Shown here: positions 55,490 to 64,000 of the stretch, piece by piece
How positions within the stretch are numbered: the first letter of the stretch is position 1
Layout of the letters: each line of letters begins with the position of its first letter
Source: Bacteroidales bacterium
GTDB taxonomy: Bacteria; Bacteroidota; Bacteroidia; Bacteroidales; ML635J-15
Length of the DNA stretch: 64,000 nt
Assembly: GCA_016937855.1 (NCBI GenBank)
Contig: JAFGVU010000045.1
Span: 1-64,000, forward strand
Reading direction: 5' to 3'
The notes under the pieces: generated by a model
What the model was told of the DNA's origin: nothing
The model's database searches: none
Seen by the model: the letters and a program-made list of their open reading frames with translations, nothing else
Made by a program: the position numbers and the translations under genes

Positions 55490-56461
55490 ATGCAAGACGC
55501 AAAAACTCTATATCAAAGATTTAACAACGACTTGTCTAATTTAGACTTTGGTCAAAATCCTCAAAGACTTTACGACCCCGTATATTATTCACTTGGTGTT
55601 GGTGGTAAAAGAATCCGACCAATATTGTGTTTAATGGCATGTGAGTTATTTGGCAGCAATTACGAAGATGGAATAAATGCTGCTATAGGTATAGAAATTT
55701 TCCATAATTTTACTCTTTTACACGACGACATGATGGACAAAGCAGATGTGCGCAGAGGAAAACCTGCTGTTCATGTTAAATGGAATGAAAATATTGCATT
55801 ATTATCAGGAGATGCAATGTCAGTAATTGCCTATAAATATATATGTGAGACAAAATCAAATCTCCGACAAGTTTTAGAGGTTTTTTCCGACACGGCACTT
55901 AAAATTTGTGAAGGACAACAATACGACATGGATTTTGAAACAATGAGTGAGGTTTCCGAAAAACAATACTTATTAATGATTAATTTAAAAACTGCTGTTT
56001 TGTTAGCTGCAAGTTTAAAAATAGGAGCAATAATTGCCGGAGCAAACGAAAAAGATAAAAAAAATATTTATGAGTTTGGCGAAAATCTTGGCATGGCTTT
56101 TCAGCTGCAAGATGATCTTCTTGACACATTTGGCGACCCTGACGTTTTTGGTAAAAATATTGGCGGAGATATTGTCGCAAACAAAAAAACATACCTTTTA
56201 ATAAAAGCACTTGAAACTGCTGACACAAAACAAAAAAAAGAATTAAACAATTGGCTTTCACTCAAAACTTTTGATCCAATCGATAAGGTTCATTCCATTA
56301 AATATATTTATCAAAATTTGGGTATTCCAGAATTCTCCGAACAACTCATGAATCAATATTTTGACAAGGCTTTTGCGAAATTTGATCAGATAAACGAAAA
56401 AATATTTAATAAGAGCATTTTATATAATTATGCACTTTCATTAAAACAGCGTGATTTTTAG
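55490..56461 (+). CDS. Trans-isoprenyl diphosphate synthase
   Basis: 323 residues. Condenses isopentenyl diphosphate with an allylic diphosphate. Aspartate-rich motif 1 is HDDMMDKADVRRGKP and motif 2 is QLQDDLLDTFGD; GGKRIRPIL near the N-terminus binds the diphosphate. The chain length is not clear; the Phe at position -5 before the first aspartate could limit it to a C15-C20 product. Third gene of the RND-epimerase run. Confidence 0.92.
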   Translation: MQDAKTLYQRFNNDLSNLDFGQNPQRLYDPVYYSLGVGGKRIRPILCLMACELFGSNYEDGINAAIGIEIFHNFTLLHDDMMDKADVRRGKPAVHVKWNENIALLSGDAMSVIAYKYICETKSNLRQVLEVFSDTALKICEGQQYDMDFETMSEVSEKQYLLMINLKTAVLLAASLKIGAIIAGANEKDKKNIYEFGENLGMAFQLQDDLLDTFGDPDVFGKNIGGDIVANKKTYLLIKALETADTKQKKELNNWLSLKTFDPIDKVHSIKYIYQNLGIPEFSEQLMNQYFDKAFAKFDQINEKIFNKSILYNYALSLKQRDF

Positions 56462-56554
56462 TATTTGCAAGACCTTTATGATATTTAATCAAACTACATT
56501 TGTAATCGATAATATTTTTTTCTTAAAAAAAAATAAGAATATGTCTATTGTTTT

Positions 56555-56584
56555 TTTGTTTTGTCAATAAAATTTTTAATTTTG
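56555..56584 (+). promoter_or_regulatory. Promoter of atpDC
   Basis: TTTG (56555-56558), 18-bp spacer, TAATTTTG (56577-56584), 26 bp before the atpD start. A further TACATTTG box with the shared tail TTTGTAATCG lies at 56495-56502. Confidence 0.65.
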
Positions 56585-56604
56585 TTTTCACTAATTTTAT
56601 TTAA

Positions 56605-58119
<1,515 letters not shown>

Positions 58120-58121
58120 TT

Positions 58122-58358
58122 ATGAGAGTAGAAATAATTACACCCGAAAAAAGCCTTTTTGAAGGAGAATCAACAATGATTCGTGTGCCTGGAACACAAG
58201 GCTCTTTTCAGATTTTAAACAATCACGCACCAATTGTTTCGACACTTGAAAAAGGCGTTATATCGATAAGAAAACCAGATGACGAAGAAATAATATTTGA
58301 AATCAAAAGTGGACTTGTTGAGTGTAAAAATAATAAAATAATTATTTTAGTCGAATAA
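58122..58358 (+). CDS. atpC: ATP synthase F1 subunit epsilon (short form)
   Basis: 78 residues. Contains only the N-terminal beta-sandwich (MRVEIITPEKSLFEGE and GSFQILNNHAPIVSTLEKG). The C-terminal helical domain that inhibits ATP hydrolysis in E. coli is missing. Short epsilon subunits are normal in Bacteroidota. Confidence 0.93.
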   Translation: MRVEIITPEKSLFEGESTMIRVPGTQGSFQILNNHAPIVSTLEKGVISIRKPDDEEIIFEIKSGLVECKNNKIIILVE

Positions 58359-58426
58359 TAGACCTATCTATTAAACCTTTTGCAGACTTTTCGGTCTAAA
58401 TAGCTTAATCAAAATTTCATAATTTA

Positions 58427-60895
58427 ATGAAACACATTTCTATTTTATTATTCATATTATTTTGTGGCATTTTTGCTAATGCACAAAACCATTCAGGAAG
58501 CGGAAAACCAGGTAGTCAAAACATCGCCGATGGAGTAATCTCCGGATATGTTTTTGAAAAAGAATCAAAAGCTCCAATTGAGTTTGCCAATATTGTTATC
58601 TACAGCAAACGAGACTCAAGTATTGTTACAGGCGGAATCACCGATAAAAACGGCTATTTTAAAATAGATAAAGTTAGGTATGGCAAATTTTATGTTGATA
58701 TTAACTTTATTGGATATGGAAGTCATACCATACCCGAAATAATGATTAAGCCCGATAGTAAAACACTAAATCTAGGTAAAATTTATCTCGAAATAAATGC
58801 CGAAATGCTTAAAGAAGTGAGTGTAGAGGCAACCGTTAACAATGTTGATTACAGGTTAGACCGCAAAGTTGTTAATGTTAATCAGGATATTATTTCGGCA
58901 GGAGCAACAGCAGTAGAAGTATTAGAAAACGTTCCATCAGTTGAAACAGACATTGACGGCAATGTTAGTTTGCGTGGAACCGAAAGCTTTTTAGTTTTAG
59001 TTGATGGCAGACCAAGTCCAATTCAAGGTAGCGAAGCTTTGCAGCAAATACCTGCTAACACTATCGAGTCAATCGAAATTATTACTAACCCATCTGCAAA
59101 ATACGAAGCCGACGGAGTTGGTGGGATAATTAATGTTGTTCTAAAAAAAGAAAAAAGAAAAGGATACAACGGACAAGTTTCTGCTAACTATGGAACATAT
59201 AATTCTTATGGAGCAGATGCACTATTCAACTTTAGAACTGAAAAAATAAATTTCTTTGTTGGTGGAGAATATGGAAATAGAATATTTAGAGGCGATGCGA
59301 TAAGTAACAGCATCTCTTTCCTAAATGGAGATACTACATTTAACCTCAATAAATTCTCCGACTCCTATCGTCTTCGCAAATCAGGAAGCGCAAGACTTGG
59401 ATTGGATATTTATTTAAACGATAATGAGATACTAACTTTTTCGGGCAGATATGGACTTAGTGGTTACGGTATGGGCTCCGAGGCCTGGGCAGAAAGTTTT
59501 TTCATGCATGGTGATTCGTTGTATAACCCATATTATTATCTCACCGAAAACGCAATGCTGGCAAAAAGATCATATTTCTCAGGAGATGTAAACTACATGA
59601 AAAACTTTAAAAAAGCCGGTCATGAGTTGCAAATATTTGGAAGCATCGCAGGTGACTTTAGCGACGAAGAAGACAAATATGATGAGTTTGAAACAGATAT
59701 TTTAAGAAATCCAATTGGGGCTTTACTCTCAGAATATAGAACTATTGAAACCGGTAACGGAAATACTCTAACAGGAAAGGTAGATTATGTTTTACCACTT
59801 TTTACAAAGGCTAAATTTGAAGCCGGATATCAAATTAAATACTCTACCCAAGATAATGACTACCGTTACCAAACAATAGTATCACAAGAATGGACCGACG
59901 ACACAACACGTTTAAACCCTTATATTTATTCAAGAAATGTCCAATCGGGATATTTAATGTTTTCGAATTATTGGAAAAAACTAGGTTATCAATTTGGTTT
60001 ACGAACCGAATATACCGATCGGTTATTTCATCAAACCACAAGCGACCAAAAGTGGACATATAATAAATTCGATTTTTTCCCATCTGCACACATATCGTAT
60101 CAATTACCAGCCGACATGCAAGTTTTAGCAAGCTACAGCCGCAGATTAGACAGACCAAGAGGCTGGTATTTAGACCCTTTTGTAGAAGTAATTGACCCAA
60201 ATAATATTCGTCAAGGAAATCCCAATTTATTACCTGAGTACACAAATTCGTTTGATTTGAGCTTTCAGAAAAAATTTGGGCCAAATTTTATTTCACTTGA
60301 AGCATACGCACGTCAAACAACAAATAAAATTGAAAGAATTACAGAAGTTTACGAACCAAACCCCAGTATTTTTGTAATGACATTTGACAACATTGGCGAA
60401 GACATATCAATCGGAAGCGAATTGATGGCAAATCTAAATCTAACAAGTTGGTACAACCTCAACATTAGCGGAACAGCCTACTATTACGAAATAATATCCG
60501 AAGAATACAACTCTGCAAATACCTTTACATGGCGAACAAGATTAAACAACACATTCAAATTCAAAAAAACTGGAACAAGTTTACAGGTTGGTGGATTTTA
60601 TCGAGGCCCTTCAATCTCAGCTCAGACCACAGAAGAGGCAATGTGGATGGTAAATGTTGGTGTCAGACAAGATTTTCTTGACCGCAAACTTGCAATTAGT
60701 GCTAATATCAGAAATGTATTTTTATCTATGAAACATGAGTCTATTACCGAAACACCGACCATTTATTCCTACAACCTTAGACAACCAAAATATCCAATGT
60801 TTAACATCTCTATTACATACAAAATCAACGATTTTAAGAGAAGAAACGACAACGGAGATGAGCAAATAATGGAAGGTGCTGATGATGGTATTTAG
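58427..60895 (+). CDS. TonB-dependent receptor-like outer membrane protein (carboxypeptidase-regulatory-like N-terminus)
   Basis: 822 residues. A signal peptide ends near ANAQ (about residue 20). Next a carboxypeptidase-regulatory-like domain (about 37-120, GYVFEKESKAPIEFANIVIY...), the TonB plug (about 130-240, VLENVPSVETDIDGNVSLRG and RPSPIQGSEALQQIP), and a large beta-barrel of the OMP_b-brl_3 type. Its ligand is unknown: no SusD partner is encoded next to it. It starts 68 bp after atpC and may have its own promoter. Confidence 0.92.
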   Translation: MKHISILLFILFCGIFANAQNHSGSGKPGSQNIADGVISGYVFEKESKAPIEFANIVIYSKRDSSIVTGGITDKNGYFKIDKVRYGKFYVDINFIGYGSHTIPEIMIKPDSKTLNLGKIYLEINAEMLKEVSVEATVNNVDYRLDRKVVNVNQDIISAGATAVEVLENVPSVETDIDGNVSLRGTESFLVLVDGRPSPIQGSEALQQIPANTIESIEIITNPSAKYEADGVGGIINVVLKKEKRKGYNGQVSANYGTYNSYGADALFNFRTEKINFFVGGEYGNRIFRGDAISNSISFLNGDTTFNLNKFSDSYRLRKSGSARLGLDIYLNDNEILTFSGRYGLSGYGMGSEAWAESFFMHGDSLYNPYYYLTENAMLAKRSYFSGDVNYMKNFKKAGHELQIFGSIAGDFSDEEDKYDEFETDILRNPIGALLSEYRTIETGNGNTLTGKVDYVLPLFTKAKFEAGYQIKYSTQDNDYRYQTIVSQEWTDDTTRLNPYIYSRNVQSGYLMFSNYWKKLGYQFGLRTEYTDRLFHQTTSDQKWTYNKFDFFPSAHISYQLPADMQVLASYSRRLDRPRGWYLDPFVEVIDPNNIRQGNPNLLPEYTNSFDLSFQKKFGPNFISLEAYARQTTNKIERITEVYEPNPSIFVMTFDNIGEDISIGSELMANLNLTSWYNLNISGTAYYYEIISEEYNSANTFTWRTRLNNTFKFKKTGTSLQVGGFYRGPSISAQTTEEAMWMVNVGVRQDFLDRKLAISANIRNVFLSMKHESITETPTIYSYNLRQPKYPMFNISITYKINDFKRRNDNGDEQIMEGADDGI

Positions 60896-60933
60896 AAATT
60901 ATTAATTTGCAATCAAAATATTTCGATTATTTT

Positions 60934-60964
60934 TTTGGTAATTAAATAATGATGTTTATCTTTG
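60934..60964 (+). promoter_or_regulatory. Promoter of rpmE
   Basis: TTTG (60934-60937), 19-bp spacer, TATCTTTG (60957-60964), followed by CAGCCC; 37 bp before the rpmE start. A clean match to the Bacteroidota consensus. Confidence 0.75.
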
Positions 60965-61001
60965 CAGCCCAAATGTAGAAAAGTTTTAAAAATTTAATAA
61001 G

Positions 61002-61274
61002 ATGAAAAAAGGCATACATCCTGAAAAGTATAGATTAGTGGCATTTAAAGACATGTCTAACGAAAATGTTTTTATCACAAAATCAACAGCTAATACTAAA
61101 GAGACTATCGAAATTGACGGAGTAGAGTACCCTCTATACAAACTCGAGATTTCTAACACATCTCACCCTTTTTATACAGGTAAAATCAAACTTGTTGATA
61201 CAGCAGGTAGAGTTGATAAATTCCGTAATCGTTATCAAAAACACCTTGATCAAAGAAAAGAAGGCAAAAACTAA
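61002..61274 (+). CDS. rpmE: 50S ribosomal protein L31, type B
   Basis: 90 residues. Lacks the CxxC zinc pairs of zinc-binding L31, and has the type-B motif [24 protein letters not shown]. Type-B forms are used when zinc is scarce, but as the only L31 gene seen it may be constitutive here. A strong promoter and terminator make it monocistronic. Confidence 0.95.
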   Translation: MKKGIHPEKYRLVAFKDMSNENVFITKSTANTKETIEIDGVEYPLYKLEISNTSHPFYTGKIKLVDTAGRVDKFRNRYQKHLDQRKEGKN

Positions 61275-61296
61275 ATTTCATAATAATATATTAAAG

Positions 61297-61322
61297 AAGC
61301 TCCTGCAAACGGAGCTTTTTTT
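61297..61322 (+). terminator. Intrinsic terminator of rpmE
   Basis: AAGCTCC-TGCAAAC-GGAGCTT hairpin followed by a T run, overlapping the start of the GlmU-like gene's promoter region (TATCTTTG at 61324-61331). Confidence 0.9.
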
Positions 61323-61353
61323 GTATCTTTGAAACTGTCAAAAAAATTTAACT

Positions 61354-62520
61354 ATGAATATTATTTTAACTGATAATGGACTCTACAAAAGGTTTTTGCC
61401 CTTAACTTTTACACGTTCTGTTGCCGATTACAGAGCGGGAATTCTCACAATCCGCGAAAAATGGGAACATCATCTGGGGTATTTGCCAGAGATTATTACC
61501 GAAAAATATCTCCAGAATAAATATCCGACAGAAATCAAAGAAAATTCAATTATTGTTCTTTCATCAGTTATTCCAAATGAAGATTTTGTTAAATTTTTAA
61601 ACAATATTGGAGATAATGTTTTAACTAAAGATGGAAAAACCATTGCATATCGGCTCAAAAAGAATGATATCTCTGATATTCCAGAGAACAACACAGAGTA
61701 TCCTGATGATTTAATCACTTTAGAGTCGAATACAGATATCTTTAGTTTAAACGGCAGGTTTATCGAAGATGACTTTGCCTTAATAAGCTCCGGCAGAAAC
61801 TCCATAAAACTTTCGGAAACGAACACAATTTTTGGAAAACATCCGGTTTTCGCCGAAGACGGTTGCTTTGTAGAGTGTACAACCATTAACACAAACGATG
61901 GACCGGTTTACATTGGTAAAAGCGCAAAAATCATGGAAGGCTCGCACATTAGAGGCCCTTTTGCAATATGCGAAAACGCTGAGATTAAAATGGGATCAAA
62001 AATATATGGCCCAACGACCATTGGTCCTAATTGCAAAGTTGGCGGCGAAATAAACAATGCGGTTTTCTTTGCAAATTCCAACAAAGCACATGATGGTTTT
62101 CTTGGCAATGCAGTTATTGGAGAGTGGTGCAACATTGGTGCTGACAGTAATAACTCTAATCTAAAAAACAACTATGCCATTGTTAAACTATGGGATTACG
62201 AAACCGGCAGGTTTAAAAACACCGGATTGCAATTTTGCGGACTAATTATGGCAGACCATTCGAAATGCGGAATAAATACAATGTTTAACACTGGTACAGT
62301 TGTCGGTGTTTCGGCTAATATCTTTGGTAGCGGATTTCCTCGTAATTTTGTTCCATCCTTCTCTTGGGGTGGACACGCCGGAATGTCCGAATACAAGCTT
62401 AATACAGCTTTTGAAGTAATGGAGAAAGTAATGGCTCGACGAAATAAAGAATTAACCGATACAGATAAAGAAATTTTTGAGCATATTTTTAACCAAACAT
62501 CTACATATAGAAATTTTTAA
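61354..62520 (+). CDS. GlmU family protein (putative nucleotidyltransferase/acyltransferase)
   Basis: 388 residues. N-terminal half is a divergent nucleotidyltransferase-like region (MNIILTDNGLYKRFLPLTFTRSVADYRAGILTIREKWE) without a full LxxGxGTRM motif. The C-terminal half is a left-handed beta-helix (MEGSHIRGPFAICENAEIKMGSKIYGPTTIG). This Bacteroidota family is named after GlmU but its reaction is not proven. It has a TATCTTTG box at 61324-61331. Confidence 0.85.
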   Translation: MNIILTDNGLYKRFLPLTFTRSVADYRAGILTIREKWEHHLGYLPEIITEKYLQNKYPTEIKENSIIVLSSVIPNEDFVKFLNNIGDNVLTKDGKTIAYRLKKNDISDIPENNTEYPDDLITLESNTDIFSLNGRFIEDDFALISSGRNSIKLSETNTIFGKHPVFAEDGCFVECTTINTNDGPVYIGKSAKIMEGSHIRGPFAICENAEIKMGSKIYGPTTIGPNCKVGGEINNAVFFANSNKAHDGFLGNAVIGEWCNIGADSNNSNLKNNYAIVKLWDYETGRFKNTGLQFCGLIMADHSKCGINTMFNTGTVVGVSANIFGSGFPRNFVPSFSWGGHAGMSEYKLNTAFEVMEKVMARRNKELTDTDKEIFEHIFNQTSTYRNF

Positions 62521-62620
62521 ACATTTAAAGATTTTATATGTTTAGCAATTGGCACAAGTATTGCCAATACCTTGTGCACAAATTTTTACAAAGCTTAAAT
62601 GCCATTTTGACAGTATATTT

Positions 62621-64000
62621 ATGGGTAAAATAGAAGATTTTGATTTATATGGAATGTTGCCGGGCGGTGATGAGAGAGATTCAGACATAATCCCGATTGT
62701 AACAAATTTTTTTGAGGACGACGAAAAGGATTTGAAAAAATATCCCGAAGAACTCCCAATACTACCTTTGCGCAACACTGTATTATTTCCCGGAGTAGTT
62801 ATTCCACTTACGATTGGTCGAGACAAGTCTTTTCAGCTTATTAGAAGCATTCAAAACAATACTAAACTGTTTGGTGCGGTCTCCCAAAAGCAAGCAGAAG
62901 TTGAAGAGCCTAAACCAGAAGACCTATACTTAATTGGAACAGTTGCCGAAATTTTAAAAGTTATCGAAATGCCTGATAATACAATTTCTGTAATTATTCA
63001 GGGTAAAAAGCGTTTCATTATCGAAGATGTTTTTCAAACAGACCCTTTTTACAAAGCAAAGGTAAAATATGTGCCAGAAAGCAAAGCAAGTACTGATGAT
63101 AAAAACTTTGCAGCAATTGTTTCATCACTAAAAGACCTATCTCTAAAAATAGTTAAACTAAGCGCTTCAATTCCACACGAAGTTTCATTTGCAATAAAAA
63201 ATATCGACAATTCCTCGTTTTTAATCAATTTTATATGCTCAAACAGCGACATTCCGCCTGCTGACAAGCAAAAACTTCTCGAAATTGGCGATATCAGCAA
63301 AAGAGCTGTTAAACTTTTAGAGTATTTGTCAAATCAGGTTCAAATGCTTGAACTAAAGAATGACATACAAATAAAAGTCAAAAAAGAACTCGACAAGCAA
63401 CAAAAAGAGTATTTGCTACACCAGCAAATGAAAACAATACAGCAAGAGTTAGGTGGTGGACCTGCCGAACAAGAGAAAAAAGACCTTGAAGATCGTGCGT
63501 CAAAAATGAAGTGGTCTAAAGAGATTAAAAGTCATTTCGACAAAGAATTAAAGAAACTCGACCATCTTAACCCTGCCTCTGCAGAATTCTCAGTTCAAAT
63601 AAACTATTTGCACACTGTTCTCGACCTACCGTGGGGAGAATACACTAAAGATAATTTCGACTTAAAGCGTGCAAAAAAAATACTCGACGAAGACCATTAC
63701 GGACTCGACAATGTAAAAGATCGAATACTTGAACATCTTGCAGTATTAAAGCTAAAAGGAGACCTAAAATCGCCGATTCTATGCCTTTATGGACCTCCCG
63801 GAGTTGGAAAAACCTCCTTAGGCAAAAGTGTTGCCCGCGCTTTAGGTAGAAAATATGTCAGAATGTCACTCGGTGGTGTTCACGATGAGTCAGAAATTAG
63901 AGGACATCGCAAAACATACATTGGAGCAATGCCCGGCAGGATTCTGCAAAACATAAGAAAAGCAAAGTCATCAAACCCTGTTTTTGTTTTAGACGAAATA
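62621..64000 (+). CDS. lon: ATP-dependent protease Lon, 3' end outside window
   Basis: First 460 codons are seen; the rest lies beyond the window. The N-terminal LON substrate-binding domain (about 50-245, LPILPLRNTVLFPGVVIPL), the coiled middle region and the AAA module with GPPGVGKTSLGKSVARAL (Walker A at 391-398) and RGHRKTYIGAMPGRI are present. The Ser-Lys protease domain is not included. The acidic N-terminal extension (DDEKDLKKYPEEL) is common in Bacteroidota. Confidence 0.95.
   Translation, partial: MGKIEDFDLYGMLPGGDERDSDIIPIVTNFFEDDEKDLKKYPEELPILPLRNTVLFPGVVIPLTIGRDKSFQLIRSIQNNTKLFGAVSQKQAEVEEPKPEDLYLIGTVAEILKVIEMPDNTISVIIQGKKRFIIEDVFQTDPFYKAKVKYVPESKASTDDKNFAAIVSSLKDLSLKIVKLSASIPHEVSFAIKNIDNSSFLINFICSNSDIPPADKQKLLEIGDISKRAVKLLEYLSNQVQMLELKNDIQIKVKKELDKQQKEYLLHQQMKTIQQELGGGPAEQEKKDLEDRASKMKWSKEIKSHFDKELKKLDHLNPASAEFSVQINYLHTVLDLPWGEYTKDNFDLKRAKKILDEDHYGLDNVKDRILEHLAVLKLKGDLKSPILCLYGPPGVGKTSLGKSVARALGRKYVRMSLGGVHDESEIRGHRKTYIGAMPGRILQNIRKAKSSNPVFVLDEI

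Overview
The window is AT-rich, gene-dense DNA from a member of the Bacteroidota. Three kinds of evidence support this. Several proteins carry type IX secretion (T9SS) C-terminal sorting tails. Many genes are preceded by the TTG/TTTG-N18-20-TAnnTTTG promoter typical of the phylum. Several gene neighbourhoods are ones I recognise from the group: acpP-fabF-rnc-IPExxxVDY, ftsH-DUF2007-cdsA, a detached atpD-atpC pair with a very short epsilon subunit, and a GlmU-family protein. A finer placement is not safe from sequence alone. Both edges cut a gene: a giant surface protein on the left and Lon on the right.

Layout. 1-7926 (minus): a giant secreted repeat protein of at least 2,464 residues and a small secreted partner upstream of it. 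8218-22765 (minus): a lipoprotein, prmC, tsaC with a glycosyltransferase, dapD, a methyltransferase, a tight run ending in mutL, two rhomboids and a membrane nuclease-like protein, and the acpP-fabF-rnc operon, which here ends in a polysaccharide flippase. 22918-28966 (plus): purN, a secreted endonuclease I, ribE, an inverted-repeat-flanked insertion carrying a four-helix-bundle (S23/IVS-type) gene, then a flippase and an asparagine-synthase-like gene. 28963-31142 (minus): a CtpA-type protease, dCMP deaminase and tRNA-Leu(CAA). 31274-38581 (plus): two T9SS-secreted alpha/beta hydrolases with almost the same tail, a folded repeat element, two envelope proteins, rlmN and a secreted protein of unknown function. 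38659-42091 (minus): ald and rnr. 42210-46413 (plus): a lipoprotein, rsfS, ftsH, DUF2007 and cdsA. 46715-51964 (minus): lpxD, an HD phosphohydrolase, rsgA and a Na/Pi cotransporter. 52111-64000 (plus): an RND exporter, an epimerase, a prenyl synthase, atpDC, a TonB-dependent receptor, rpmE, a GlmU-like protein and lon.

How the genes fit together. Most are housekeeping genes: translation and ribosome assembly (prmC, tsaC, rlmN, rsfS, rsgA, rpmE, rnc, rnr, tRNA-Leu), envelope biogenesis (lpxD, cdsA, acpP/fabF, flippases, prenyl synthase), protein quality control (ftsH, lon, ctpA, rhomboids) and mismatch repair. The accessory interest lies in the surface and secreted proteins and in the small repetitive elements. 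These elements are a 19-bp inverted repeat around the four-helix gene, a cloverleaf-like 220-bp element after the second hydrolase, a hairpin-rich 250-bp stretch between cdsA and lpxD, and short intergenic repeats shared between distant sites. I did not find a CRISPR array, an insertion sequence with a transposase, or a recognisable defence island.
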